64,000 bases of DNA from assembly GCF_000368065.1 (NCBI RefSeq), contig NZ_KB851204.1:1-64000 (forward strand), read 5' to 3'. Shown one piece after another: positions 9,497 to 18,322 of the stretch. A model generated the notes under the pieces. That model saw only the letters and a list, made by a program, of their open reading frames with translations. It made no database searches and was not told where the DNA came from. The first letter of the stretch is position 1. Each line of letters opens with the position of its first letter. Position numbers and translations under genes: made by a program. Source of the stretch: Acinetobacter seifertii. GTDB lineage: Bacteria > Pseudomonadota > Gammaproteobacteria > Pseudomonadales > Moraxellaceae.

Positions 9497-9991
9497 TCAT
9501 TTCTTACGTTTAGGTAACCATGCCCAGAGCATTTGGCATTGGATTGGTTCATTACCTGCATCATCAATAACTCTAACAGGAATGACAAGTTCGCCTTTTT
9601 CATGATCAGCAATGTATTTTTGCTGTTCGATAGAGAGCGTAGCTGTTGCTGTTAAACCACCTTCAACCACTTTTAAATAATCAACATGTAATGATTTGAT
9701 TAATAAAATACGGTTATCAGGAATATGTAAACCCGTTAAAAAACCTGTTGCAGTCTCTGCTAAAAGTGCCATTGCAGCAGCATGAACACCTTTAATATGG
9801 TTCTGCATGTTTTTCTGGTTTTCTAAGCGAACAGTCACATGGTTTACATCTACTTCTAGATAGCGAATATTGGCTGTACCCACCATTGGCACAATACGGC
9901 CAAATGCCTTGCTCCAAAGCGTACTTCGAACACCTTTAGGAAATTTTGAAGTTGCTTTTACCAGCTTTAATAGTCGATTGGATTGAGACAT
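9497..9991 (-). CDS. DUF4442 hotdog-fold protein (putative thioesterase)
   Basis: A 164-residue protein with the hotdog pattern of the DUF4442/PaaI-like group: a conserved HIKGVHAAAMALLAETATG segment (about residues 65-83) corresponds to the central helix and catalytic region. It probably acts on acyl-CoA or a related thioester in the cytoplasm. It is flanked by the SnoaL-like gene downstream and yajQ upstream on the same strand, with short gaps, so co-transcription with yajQ is possible. Confidence 0.78.
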   Translation of the reverse strand: MSQSNRLLKLVKATSKFPKGVRSTLWSKAFGRIVPMVGTANIRYLEVDVNHVTVRLENQKNMQNHIKGVHAAAMALLAETATGFLTGLHIPDNRILLIKSLHVDYLKVVEGGLTATATLSIEQQKYIADHEKGELVIPVRVIDDAGNEPIQCQMLWAWLPKRKK

Positions 9992-10026
9992 GGGATTACC
10001 TTAACTTTGAATGTCACTAAAAGATA

Positions 10027-10515
10027 TTAATCTTTAAAGTTATTAAACTGTAATGGCACACCAAATTGTTGTTCACGTAAAAAAGTCATGACTTGTTGTA
10101 AAGTGTCACGTTTTTTATCGGTTACACGGATTTTGTCGCCTTGAATAGAAGATTGCACTTTAACGCCGCTTTCTTTAATGGCTTTATTAATTTTTTTTGC
10201 TGTATCAGAGTCAAGGCCATCTTTAAGTTTAATGACTTGTACAAAATTTTTACCTGAAGCGGCAGCTTTTTGCGGATCTAATGCTTGCACATCAATTTTA
10301 CGTTTATAAAAATGGTTTTCTAACATGTTATAAACTTGTTCACACTGGAAATCGCTTTCAGTGCTGATTTTAATCTCTTTATTTTTTTCGTTTAGTTCGA
10401 TAGAAACATCGTGACCACGGAAGTCAAAGCGTGTTGCAATCTCTTTTTGTGTGTTTTGAACCGCATGATTAACTTCAAATAACTCTAATTCAGAAACAAT
10501 ATCGAAAGAAGGCAT
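10027..10515 (-). CDS. yajQ: YajQ family nucleotide-binding protein
   Basis: A 162-residue UPF0234/YajQ protein with the family start MPSFDIVSE, the ATRFDFRG segment near residue 27 and two ferredoxin-like halves. Members bind cyclic di-GMP or RNA in some bacteria (Xanthomonas XC_3703, Pseudomonas). The length is normal. The role in this organism is inferred from the family only. Confidence 0.93.
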   Translation of the reverse strand: MPSFDIVSELELFEVNHAVQNTQKEIATRFDFRGHDVSIELNEKNKEIKISTESDFQCEQVYNMLENHFYKRKIDVQALDPQKAAASGKNFVQVIKLKDGLDSDTAKKINKAIKESGVKVQSSIQGDKIRVTDKKRDTLQQVMTFLREQQFGVPLQFNNFKD

Positions 10516-10606
10516 GGTTTAGACCTTTACAAAGTGAAAGAATATTTGAGATGCTAAGAGGGTTTTCTTCATTTGCCAAGTGTTGTTTACATCAAAGGAG
10601 TGCACA

Positions 10607-10921
10607 ATGATCCGTAAACAAGAAATTACAACATTTGAGTTCCCAGAAAATGCTGTTATCTGGGATGTCCGTGATTCAAGTGCTTATGCAGAAGGGCATG
10701 TTAAAGGTGCGATAAGTCGCCCGATTAATGATTTAAATGCTGATATTTTGGGCCAAGTCGCTGCGGATCAGCCGATTTATATTTTATGTGGTGGTGGTAG
10801 CAAAGCTCCTCGTGCAGCTGAGAAACTAGAAGACTTAGATGCCTCGCGTGAATATGTCGTGCTGATGGGGGGGACGCGTGCAGCTCGTGATGCAGGTTTA
10901 CCTCTAGAGCAGGGCGCATAA
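10607..10921 (+). CDS. rhodanese-like protein
   Basis: A 104-residue single-domain rhodanese. It has the DVRDSSAYAEGHVKGA block and the active-site cysteine in ILCGGGSKA (about residue 63), followed by the CH2B-like GGTRAARDAG region. The ATG at 10607 has AAAGGAG upstream and fits the domain start, so an earlier start at 10580 is rejected. It is probably a cytoplasmic sulfurtransferase handling persulfide. It is a single gene, divergent from yajQ, with a strong terminator at its end. Confidence 0.85.
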   Translation: MIRKQEITTFEFPENAVIWDVRDSSAYAEGHVKGAISRPINDLNADILGQVAADQPIYILCGGGSKAPRAAEKLEDLDASREYVVLMGGTRAARDAGLPLEQGA

Positions 10922-10949
10922 AAAAAAGCACCTTCGGGTGCTTTTTTTA
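10921..10949 (+). terminator. terminator of the rhodanese gene
   Basis: Stem AAAAGCACC / GGTGCTTTT with a stable TTCG tetraloop, then seven T. It also faces the end of mnmC (10975). Confidence 0.9.
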
Positions 10950-10974
10950 TTGGAACCAAATTTTCTCAAGCGCA

Positions 10975-12846
10975 CTATTGAGATTTAAAATAAGGTTTCT
11001 TTGGTTTAACTTTCTTTTGAAAGCGTCGAGTACTTAATTTCTGTAATAGACTTTCCGGGACAGGACAAGTCTCTTCTAAAATTTCCGCTACAAGTACTTC
11101 ACTGCAAAGCGGTGCAAATAGAAAACCTTTTGATCCTAAGCCTGCAAAAGTTGAAATACGACTTTCACTCTGCATTTTACCTATCACTGGGAAATAATCT
11201 GGGCTTTGGGCTCGAACCGCTGCTCGACCTTGCCATTGTTCTACAGGTGGCAATTGTTTTGCATAAGTAGGGAAGATGCTGTGGATTAATTCAAAGTTAT
11301 GCACATGATCATCGCTAAGTACATCTTGATCTTCTCGGTTCGGATAGAAAGATGCCCCTAAAATGAGTTGAGAAGAGTCAAGCTGCATGCAGTAGCCACC
11401 ATAGCTATACGCTTGATGCAAAGGTAGAGGTGCAAAAGAGTTATTGACCCAGCTCACTTGTCCACGTATTGGCTTTAAAGGGGGATAGTTCTCAAATAAA
11501 GCGGCACTTTCTCGGGCACAGCACACCACAACATGATCTGCCTCTGCAATAACATCATTATTAGTCTTTAATTGAACTGTATTGTCAAAAGATGTGAGTG
11601 CCGTGATATTAGCAATTTTTAATTCAATACCTGAATGCTGCAAAATTTCATCACGTAACTGGTGTGGAGAAACTGCTCCAGCCTCATTTAATACAATATG
11701 GGGATAGTCCGATTCAAGTGAGCTTGTTTGATGCGTAACAATATCAGCAGGATATTGATCGGCAAGATCGAGAAGATCTTGGGCATTTTTTAATGCCATT
11801 TGCTGTATTTGAATTGGGCGAAATGCTTGAAATTTTTTATAGAAATTCAGCGCATGTTGCCAGCTTAAAGTCATTAGATGCTCATGACTTTGTTCAATTG
11901 GGCAGAGCTTTGGGTTGAGCAATGCTAGAGGGTTGCCAGAAGCTCCTGATAAAGGTGATGTACGCTCGAATAGGGTAACTTGGTGCCCACGCTCAGCAAA
12001 AGCCCATGCTGTGCTTAAACCAGCAATTCCTGCGCCAATAACGGCAATATGCTGCTGTTTAAAATTGAAAGTATGGTTATCTGGTTCTAGTGCAGTGTCT
12101 TCACTTAACGGTTCTTTCCACACTGCTTTAAGCATTTCACGTTTATGCCCGAAGCCGCGAGGACGTGAAATATCAATGTCATGGGCTTTTAGTCCACGTT
12201 TGAGAACACCCGCTACACTAAATGAGGCAAAGGTAGTGCCGTAGTCAGAAAGACGAACAATATTGTTTAAAACGTTTTGTTCCCACATGTCTGGATTACA
12301 CGAAGGTGCAAAACCATCTAGGAACCAAGCATTCACTGCTTTCGTTTTTACCATACTTGGAAAAATATCTTGCGCATCTCCTAACCATAGGTCGATGCTA
12401 AAACGTTCCTCGGGAAAACTTAAACGATGGCAGCCAGCCAGAGGTAACGGATATTGTTCAATAAGTTGTTTAGCGAGCGGTTTAAGTTCATCCCATACAT
12501 TGAGAGCACGAATGAGGTCTGTTTTACTTAATGGAAATTTTTCTACACTAATTGCATGTAAATGGCTGTGATTATTAGGACGGACCTGTTGCCAAAGCTG
12601 CCAGAGTGCAAGAATATTTAAACCAGTACCAAACCCGGTTTCTCCTACACTAAAATATTCAAAGTCTTGTAAATTGGCTAATCGTTCTGATAGGTCATTG
12701 CCATTTAAAAATACATGTCTTGTTTCAAGTAGACCATTATCTTTAGAAAAATAGACATCACCAAATTGTTTGGAAATGGGCACCTCAATATCATCAATAG
12801 ATACCCAATCCAGCTCAGCAGTTTGTATACGATTTGATTTGTTCAT
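10975..12846 (-). CDS. mnmC: bifunctional tRNA mnm5s2U synthesis protein MnmC
   Basis: A 623-residue two-domain enzyme that completes mnm5s2U at the tRNA wobble position. The N-terminal part (about 1-240) is the methyltransferase MnmD, with the SAM-binding GETGFGTGLN motif and the WFLDGFAPSCNPDMW segment. The C-terminal part is the FAD-dependent oxidoreductase, with GAGIAGLSTAWAFAERG at about residue 271. The ATG at 12846 gives the usual start (MNKSNR); a GTG at 12876 would overlap the upstream gene and is less likely. It is the last gene of the yciB-yciI-hypothetical-mnmC run. Confidence 0.93.
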   Translation of the reverse strand: MNKSNRIQTAELDWVSIDDIEVPISKQFGDVYFSKDNGLLETRHVFLNGNDLSERLANLQDFEYFSVGETGFGTGLNILALWQLWQQVRPNNHSHLHAISVEKFPLSKTDLIRALNVWDELKPLAKQLIEQYPLPLAGCHRLSFPEERFSIDLWLGDAQDIFPSMVKTKAVNAWFLDGFAPSCNPDMWEQNVLNNIVRLSDYGTTFASFSVAGVLKRGLKAHDIDISRPRGFGHKREMLKAVWKEPLSEDTALEPDNHTFNFKQQHIAVIGAGIAGLSTAWAFAERGHQVTLFERTSPLSGASGNPLALLNPKLCPIEQSHEHLMTLSWQHALNFYKKFQAFRPIQIQQMALKNAQDLLDLADQYPADIVTHQTSSLESDYPHIVLNEAGAVSPHQLRDEILQHSGIELKIANITALTSFDNTVQLKTNNDVIAEADHVVVCCARESAALFENYPPLKPIRGQVSWVNNSFAPLPLHQAYSYGGYCMQLDSSQLILGASFYPNREDQDVLSDDHVHNFELIHSIFPTYAKQLPPVEQWQGRAAVRAQSPDYFPVIGKMQSESRISTFAGLGSKGFLFAPLCSEVLVAEILEETCPVPESLLQKLSTRRFQKKVKPKKPYFKSQ

Positions 12847-12869
12847 TCGGTTTAATAAGTCGCTCAGGT

Positions 12870-13349
12870 TTACCACTGACGACGACGTTTTGTATGAATA
12901 TAACTAGCGATAAAGAAACCAAGGAGTACGCCACCCGCTAGAGTTACCGCACCATATAAAAACATTTGTGCGCTACGTTCGCTCTGTAAAACTTGTACCT
13001 GAACAGACAAGTTATCGTTCTTTAGCTGTAACTCTTGGTTTTGTGCAAGTGCTTCAAGGTTTGCATGTTCTAGCTGTTTAAGGCGAGATGCTTGATCTTG
13101 AACTAAAGCTTTGATTTTTGCATCTTGCTGCTGCTTATTCTTTGCGATTTGTTCTGCTGTAAGCGGCTGTGTTGTAGCTGCCGTCGTGGTAGCCGCAGGT
13201 TTAGCTACAGTTACAGAAGTAGGTGCTGGTTTGGCAGCCTGAGTTGAAGGTGCAGTTGTTGGTGTTGCTGGTGTCGCAGCAGGTTCAACTGCGCCAGCAG
13301 TTGAACATATCAAACACAAGCCAAGAAAGCTTTTGGTTGCAAGCTGCAT
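12870..13349 (-). CDS. secreted Pro/Ala/Thr-rich protein with C-terminal membrane anchor
   Basis: A 159-residue protein with a signal peptide (MQLATKSFLGLCLICSTAGA), a low-complexity Ala/Pro/Thr stretch (about 20-65), a coiled coil (about 70-125) and a C-terminal membrane helix followed by basic residues (HTKRRRQW). The coiled-coil-plus-anchor end recalls YgiM-like (TIGR04211) proteins but lacks the SH3 domain. The start at 13349, with AAGGG upstream, is chosen because it begins the signal peptide; 13394 would overlap yciI. It lies within the yciB-mnmC operon. Function is unknown. Confidence 0.7.
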   Translation of the reverse strand: MQLATKSFLGLCLICSTAGAVEPAATPATPTTAPSTQAAKPAPTSVTVAKPAATTTAATTQPLTAEQIAKNKQQQDAKIKALVQDQASRLKQLEHANLEALAQNQELQLKNDNLSVQVQVLQSERSAQMFLYGAVTLAGGVLLGFFIASYIHTKRRRQW

Positions 13350-13353
13350 GCGT

Positions 13354-13656
13354 TTACCCTTTTGGAAATGCTTTATTAAACGGTTTGACATCAATATGGC
13401 TATAGATACCTTCTTTCAGGAATGGTTCTTCTTTTAACCATTCATCTAAAGCTTCACGGCTATCAAACTCTACGATCATAGTACTACCATAAAAACCAGC
13501 CTGAGGGTCATTCGGATCTTTAGGCATAGCTCCAGCGGCAACAAGACGACCTTCATCATCAAGCTTTTGTAAACGTTCGATGTGTTGAGGGCGAACTGCT
13601 AAACGTTTCTCTAGAGTTCCTTCGTTATCGGTACAGCTTAGAACAAAAAAAGGCAT
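13354..13656 (-). CDS. yciI: YciI family protein
   Basis: A 100-residue dimeric ferredoxin-like protein of the YciI family: MPFFVL start, RPQHIERL with the conserved His, GRLVAAGAMP and the GSTMIVEF strand. The family has a His-Asp pair and is proposed to be enzymatic, but no reaction is established. It lies 34 bases after yciB and 4 bases before the next gene, so it is part of one operon. E. coli keeps yciI, yciA and yciB together too. Confidence 0.9.
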   Translation of the reverse strand: MPFFVLSCTDNEGTLEKRLAVRPQHIERLQKLDDEGRLVAAGAMPKDPNDPQAGFYGSTMIVEFDSREALDEWLKEEPFLKEGIYSHIDVKPFNKAFPKG

Positions 13657-13690
13657 GTCATCGTATCTCTATAATCAAACCGAAATAACA

Positions 13691-14305
13691 TTAAGCTTCT
13701 GGTGACTTAAAATGTTTACGTAAAATAATGAACTGAATAATGATAAATGAAAACATGACGATCATGTCACCAAATGCGGTAAATTCGCCCCAATATTTTC
13801 CGCCGTGAAATAAAAACGCGAAGAAAATATGTAAACCAGACATGACCACAAACATTGCAGCCCAAGCAAAATTTAAGTTTTTCCAAGCTTTTTCGCTTAG
13901 GTCTAAAATCGGGTCAAATAATCGTTTAATAAGCGGCTTACGTTCTTTACCAAACCAAGGTGAAACCAAGAAAGCACCAGCAAATACCAAGTTCAAAATT
14001 GCAGCTTTTAAACGAATATAAAAATCATCGCTTAACATGAGCGTAATACCACCAAAAATAACGGTCATAAACAATACAAACCATTGTTGTTTATCTAGAC
14101 GGAATTTTTGGAAAATAAATAAGGCGCCATATACCACAAGCATTGAAATAATTAGGCCTGTTGTTGCGACAAGAATATTATTGTTATTTACACCGCCAGC
14201 GGAACCGATCAGTTTAAGCAACGGGTGATGAGCATTTGCAGGATCAACAGTTTTATATAAATAGAAGAAAATAATTAATGGAACAAAGTCCAGAAGTGCT
14301 TTCAT
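13691..14305 (-). CDS. yciB: inner-membrane septation protein A (YciB/IspZ)
   Basis: A 204-residue multi-spanning membrane protein, MKALLDFVPLIIFFYLYK at the start and the GKYWGEFTAFG segment near the end, both typical of YciB. It has about five or six hydrophobic spans. The family affects cell division and envelope synthesis in Shigella and E. coli. The ATG at 14305 matches the family start; the longer open frame to 14455 runs into the divergent gene's upstream region and is not supported. It is the first gene of the operon ending in mnmC. Confidence 0.92.
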   Translation of the reverse strand: MKALLDFVPLIIFFYLYKTVDPANAHHPLLKLIGSAGGVNNNNILVATTGLIISMLVVYGALFIFQKFRLDKQQWFVLFMTVIFGGITLMLSDDFYIRLKAAILNLVFAGAFLVSPWFGKERKPLIKRLFDPILDLSEKAWKNLNFAWAAMFVVMSGLHIFFAFLFHGGKYWGEFTAFGDMIVMFSFIIIQFIILRKHFKSPEA

Positions 14306-14349
14306 GTTAGAGTATCTGATCAGGTTTGGTGAATGGCATAGTATAAAAG

Positions 14350-15201
14350 ATGCAAGGCATAGATTTACATACACATAGCAATATTTCTGATGGAACTTTG
14401 TCTCCGGAATTGTTGGTGCAAGCTGCTGTGGATGTGAAGTTGAATACTTTAGCACTCACGGATCACGACACAATGGACGGCTTGCAACGTGCGAGAAATG
14501 CTGCGCAAACTCATGATTTACAAATTATTTCTGGTGTAGAGATTTCAAGCCAATGGTCTAGACCAAGCACAAAAAAAAGCTATGGCGTGCATATTGTGGC
14601 TTTAAACATGCAAGATGAAGCACCAATTTTAGAAGCATTAGAACAACAAAAAAGAATTAGAGCACAAAGAGCAGAAGTCATTTGTGAACTGTTAAAAAAG
14701 TGTATTGGCTTTGATATTTATCAAGATGTGCTTGATAAAGTTGAAAATCAGCCAGACCGTATTACCAGAACCCACATTGCCAAAACCTTGGTTGAAAAGA
14801 ATGTGGTGAGTCGTCCTCAACAAGCTTTTGATCGTTTTTTAAAAGAAGGCAAGCGCGCCTTTGTAAAGTTTGAAGGATTGGGCTTAAAAGAAACAATAGA
14901 GGTCATTCATAACAGTAAGGGTTTGGCAGTTTTAGCTCATCCAACTCGTTATGATTTGTCGGCAACTAATACGCGATATCTGATTGAGTTATTTGCCAGT
15001 TGTGGTGGAGACGCTGTAGAGTTGCCGCCTCCTGTAGATCCGTTATCTACTCGCCAAATGATTGATCGTATGATTGATCAGCATCATTTGGCTGTTTCAA
15101 TTGGCAGTGATTTTCATGGTGAAAATATGCCATGGATTAAATTGGGTAACACCCCTAAGCCAAAGAGTGACCAGCAGGGTATTTGGGAGCGTTTTCTCTA
15201 A
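14350..15201 (+). CDS. PHP-domain phosphoesterase (RNase AM/YciV type)
   Basis: A 283-residue PHP protein. Metal-binding motifs are visible: DLHTHSNISDG at residues 5-15, LTDHDTMDG near 36, GVEISS near 61, LAHPTRYD near 196 and a C-terminal GSDFHGENMP. The length and motif order match YciV/TrpH, shown in E. coli to be a 5'-3' exoribonuclease that trims rRNA 5' ends (RNase AM), so the same role is likely. It starts 44 bases from the divergent yciB. The ribosome site is weak. Confidence 0.87.
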   Translation: MQGIDLHTHSNISDGTLSPELLVQAAVDVKLNTLALTDHDTMDGLQRARNAAQTHDLQIISGVEISSQWSRPSTKKSYGVHIVALNMQDEAPILEALEQQKRIRAQRAEVICELLKKCIGFDIYQDVLDKVENQPDRITRTHIAKTLVEKNVVSRPQQAFDRFLKEGKRAFVKFEGLGLKETIEVIHNSKGLAVLAHPTRYDLSATNTRYLIELFASCGGDAVELPPPVDPLSTRQMIDRMIDQHHLAVSIGSDFHGENMPWIKLGNTPKPKSDQQGIWERFL

Positions 15202-15208
15202 TACAGCT

Positions 15209-16120
15209 CTAGAGCAAGTTGTTATCTTGAGCTTGAATTGGAGGAGGCGTTGGTTTACCCAGCGTCCCTAAAAGTTCAATTTCAATACTACGTACCATTG
15301 CATCTAAGGGTAAGTCATTACTTTGAGTACCAAAAGGCTCTTCGATTTCAGAGCTTAGAGCATCTAGACCTAAGAAAGTGTATGCCAAAATTCCGACCAG
15401 TAAAGGTGTTGCTAATCCAAGTAAAGAACCCAAACTAAATGGCAACATAAAGCAGAAAAAGTAAACAGTGCGGTTGAGCAAAACTGAATAAGCAAAAGGA
15501 ATAGGCGTATTTGCAATACGGTCACAGCCAGTCTGTACCACACTTAAATCTGCAACATTTTTATTCATTTGAGCATAAATAATATCTGAGATTTCACCTT
15601 CTTTAAGCGCTTGTAATAATTCCCACTGAATAAGGCTAAGTGTATATTGCGGCGCGTTATTCTGTTGGTATAGCTGAGTCAATGCTTGTTGGCTCATGCC
15701 ACTGGTTTGTATTAACTCGGTTGGGTTGGCTGTTTGGCGACGTAAGCGGTCACGTAACACATTTGCAAACACAATAACGTGGTGAATGACTCGTTCACGA
15801 CGGGCCTGAGTTAAAATACGACAGTCGCGGTCAAAGTGACGTGAAGTCGCAATGAGTACACCCCATAATTTTCGTGCTTCCCACCAACGGTCATAACATG
15901 CTGTATTTTTAAAACCTAAAAAGATCGAAAGTACGACGCCAATTAAGGTGAAGCCAACTAAAGGAATTTCCGGAAAACGGTAGAGATTAATATATTCAAC
16001 CCCACCAATGATTGCCGAAATCAGCATTACCACTCCTAAAGAGGGCAAAATTTTAGGTAATATCGTCCCTCGCCAAGAGAATAAAACTTTAAAAATACTG
16101 GGCTGTTCACGGACAATCAT
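15209..16120 (-). CDS. bestrophin family ion channel
   Basis: A 303-residue membrane protein of the bestrophin/UPF0187 family. It shows the conserved NTACYDRWWEARKLWG segment (about residues 77-92) next to the first membrane pair, and later hydrophobic spans near 235-265. Bacterial members form pentameric channels, for cations in Klebsiella KpBest. It converges on the PHP gene with only 7 bases between stops. Confidence 0.88.
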   Translation of the reverse strand: MIVREQPSIFKVLFSWRGTILPKILPSLGVVMLISAIIGGVEYINLYRFPEIPLVGFTLIGVVLSIFLGFKNTACYDRWWEARKLWGVLIATSRHFDRDCRILTQARRERVIHHVIVFANVLRDRLRRQTANPTELIQTSGMSQQALTQLYQQNNAPQYTLSLIQWELLQALKEGEISDIIYAQMNKNVADLSVVQTGCDRIANTPIPFAYSVLLNRTVYFFCFMLPFSLGSLLGLATPLLVGILAYTFLGLDALSSEIEEPFGTQSNDLPLDAMVRSIEIELLGTLGKPTPPPIQAQDNNLL

Positions 16121-16182
16121 TTTATTTTAAACGTCGCTATTTTTGTTTTTGATATTCTAAGCTTAGTGAAGCTTTGTCAATA

Positions 16183-16890
16183 TCATTGAACGGCTATCGT
16201 GGTAGGGTTGAGCAGTTGTTGTTCAGCAAAAGAAAAGCTCCCTTCTGGTGAGATAATAAAATGGTCCAGTAAACGTATTTCAACAAGCTGACAAGCCTGC
16301 TGGAGTTGCTCTGTGAGTTTAATATCTTCAGGAGATGGCTGTGCAGAACCAAATGGGTGATTATGTGCTATCACTAATTGGCAAGCATGTTGTTGTAAGG
16401 CATAACGTAAGGTTTGATTCACTGAGACTGCACAGTGCTGAATTGATCCAAAAAATAATTTTTTAAAATGCAGTTTTCTTAATTCAGCATCTAAGCAAAG
16501 TACTGCGAAGACTTCTTGTTTTTCACCTTTTAATTCATAGCGCAAATAATCCAAAACTAAATCAGAAGAATGAAGACTAAGATTATTTTTCTGAAAGTGA
16601 TGATCGAGATAGCGCCGTCCAAGTTCTTTTACGGCCAGTAATTGCGAATACTTGGTGGCTCCAATACCATTAAATTGAGTCAATTCATTTAAAGATGCAT
16701 CAAAAACAGCATTGAGGCTTCCGAATTGTTGAATCAGTAAGCGTGCGAGTTCAACTGCTGAATGTTGACGTGAACCTGAGCGAAGAAAGATCGCAAGTAA
16801 TTCAGAGTCAGAGAGGCTTTGTGGGCCTTGTTGTAATAACCGTTCTCTTGGCCGTTCTTGTTCTGGCCAATTTTTAATAGAAGTATTCAT
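16183..16890 (-). CDS. radC: RadC family JAB/MPN-domain protein
   Basis: A 235-residue RadC protein: N-terminal UPF0758 helices with ERPRERLL and the helix-hairpin-helix-like FNGIGATKY, then a JAB1/MPN metalloprotease-like domain with the JAMM signature HNHPFGSAQPSPEDI (His-x-His ... Ser ... Asp). The ATG at 16890, with GGGGA upstream, is chosen over a TTG at 16935. It is divergent from coaBC, a common arrangement. The old name 'DNA repair protein' is not well supported for the family; its function is uncertain. Confidence 0.93.
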   Translation of the reverse strand: MNTSIKNWPEQERPRERLLQQGPQSLSDSELLAIFLRSGSRQHSAVELARLLIQQFGSLNAVFDASLNELTQFNGIGATKYSQLLAVKELGRRYLDHHFQKNNLSLHSSDLVLDYLRYELKGEKQEVFAVLCLDAELRKLHFKKLFFGSIQHCAVSVNQTLRYALQQHACQLVIAHNHPFGSAQPSPEDIKLTEQLQQACQLVEIRLLDHFIISPEGSFSFAEQQLLNPTTIAVQ

Positions 16891-17002
16891 ATTCCCCAGC
16901 AATATTCTGCTTAAAATTTTATTTTGTTTGCCCAATCAATCTTGGGTCTGCGCGTATTTAATGCTATTGTGAGCGCCACTGCAACAGTAAGGTATCCTGT
17001 TC

Positions 17003-18256
17003 GTGAGCTTTGATTTAAGTGTTATTCCTCATAAAAACATTGTTTTAGCTGTTACAGGTGGGATTGCTGCCTATAAGAGTGCCATTTTGGTCCGTCGTCT
17101 TAAAGATTATGGTTTTGACGTTCGGGTTGTGATGACACACGGAGCTCAAGCATTTATTACCCCTCTAACGTTTCAGGCTCTTTCTGGAAATCCTGTACAT
17201 ACCGAGCTTTTAGACCCTGAGGCTGAAGCTGGAATGGGTCATATTGAATTAGCTCGTTGGGCTGATTTGTTACTGGTTGCTCCTGCAAGCTGTGACACCT
17301 TGGCTAAGTTTGCTAATGGTTTGGCAGATGACTTACTCAGTACTTTGTTTTTAGCGACTAAAGCACCTGTGTGGGTTGCTCCAGCGATGAACCAGCAAAT
17401 GTGGGCTGCAAAAGCAACTCAGCGTAATTTGCAAACGCTAGTTGAAGATGGCGTGCATGTGATTATGCCAGATTCAGGTGAACAGGCTTGTGGTGATGTC
17501 GGTTTAGGCCGTATGCCAGAGCCAGAAGAAATAGCCCGTCAAGTGGCTGGTTATTTCCATCAAGCTCAACGTGCAATTGCTGAAAAATTTGGTTTGTTGG
17601 CTGGTAAGCGAGTTGTGATTACTGCTGGACCAACACGCGAAGCGATTGACCCAGTTCGTTATATCTCAAACCATAGTACCGGTAAAATGGGCTTTGCTTT
17701 AGCGGCTGCATGTTATGCGGCAGGGGCAAAAGTCACTTTAGTTGCCGGACCTGTAAGTTTAGATACACCAAACGGTGTTCAACGTGTCAACGTTGCATCT
17801 GCACGACAAATGTTGGATGTCAGCATGAACTCACTTGAGACTGGTTGTGATATTTTCATTGCGACAGCAGCAGTAGCCGATTATCGCGTTGCTGAAGTGG
17901 CTGAGCACAAGATTAAGAAAGCAGGGGATGAACTGAATGTTTCCCTTGTGAAAAATCCGGATATTGTGGCAACCATTGCAGCTCAGGAAAAACGTCCATT
18001 TATGGTGGGCTTTGCTGCCGAAACGCAGAATGTTGAAGAATATGCAGCAGGTAAACTGGTTGCTAAAAAATTAGATATGATTGCGTGTAACGATGTTTCT
18101 CGTGCTGATATTGGTTTTGCTTCGGATGAAAATGCGATGACTGTTTTCTTTGCTGAAAGTTACCATATGAAAAAGCGTGAGTTAGAGAAAGCATCTAAGC
18201 AAGAAATTTCTCAACAATTGGTTGAAGCTATTTCGGATGCATTACGCCGTAAATAA
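17003..18256 (+). CDS. coaBC: phosphopantothenoylcysteine decarboxylase/synthetase (CoaBC)
   Basis: A 417-residue bifunctional enzyme for two steps of coenzyme A synthesis. The N-terminal half is the FMN-dependent decarboxylase CoaC, with VTGGIAAYK, GHIELARWADLLLVAPAS and PAMNQQMW. The C-terminal half (from about 195) is the CTP-dependent synthetase CoaB, with TAGPTREAIDPVRYISNHSTGKMG and the later KNPDIV and ATAAVADYR motifs. The start codon is GTG at 17003. Length is normal. A terminator follows. Confidence 0.96.
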   Translation: MSFDLSVIPHKNIVLAVTGGIAAYKSAILVRRLKDYGFDVRVVMTHGAQAFITPLTFQALSGNPVHTELLDPEAEAGMGHIELARWADLLLVAPASCDTLAKFANGLADDLLSTLFLATKAPVWVAPAMNQQMWAAKATQRNLQTLVEDGVHVIMPDSGEQACGDVGLGRMPEPEEIARQVAGYFHQAQRAIAEKFGLLAGKRVVITAGPTREAIDPVRYISNHSTGKMGFALAAACYAAGAKVTLVAGPVSLDTPNGVQRVNVASARQMLDVSMNSLETGCDIFIATAAVADYRVAEVAEHKIKKAGDELNVSLVKNPDIVATIAAQEKRPFMVGFAAETQNVEEYAAGKLVAKKLDMIACNDVSRADIGFASDENAMTVFFAESYHMKKRELEKASKQEISQQLVEAISDALRRK

Positions 18257-18270
18257 ATTTTGAGCTTAAT

Positions 18271-18304
18271 AAAAAAAACCGCGAATAAATCGCGGTTTTT
18301 TTTA
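18271..18304 (+). terminator. terminator of coaBC
   Basis: Stem AAAACCGCG / CGCGGTTTT with a 7-base loop and a long T run. It also lies at the 3' end of the convergent secF. Confidence 0.88.
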
Positions 18305-18322
18305 TATGTTTTGGTTTAACAA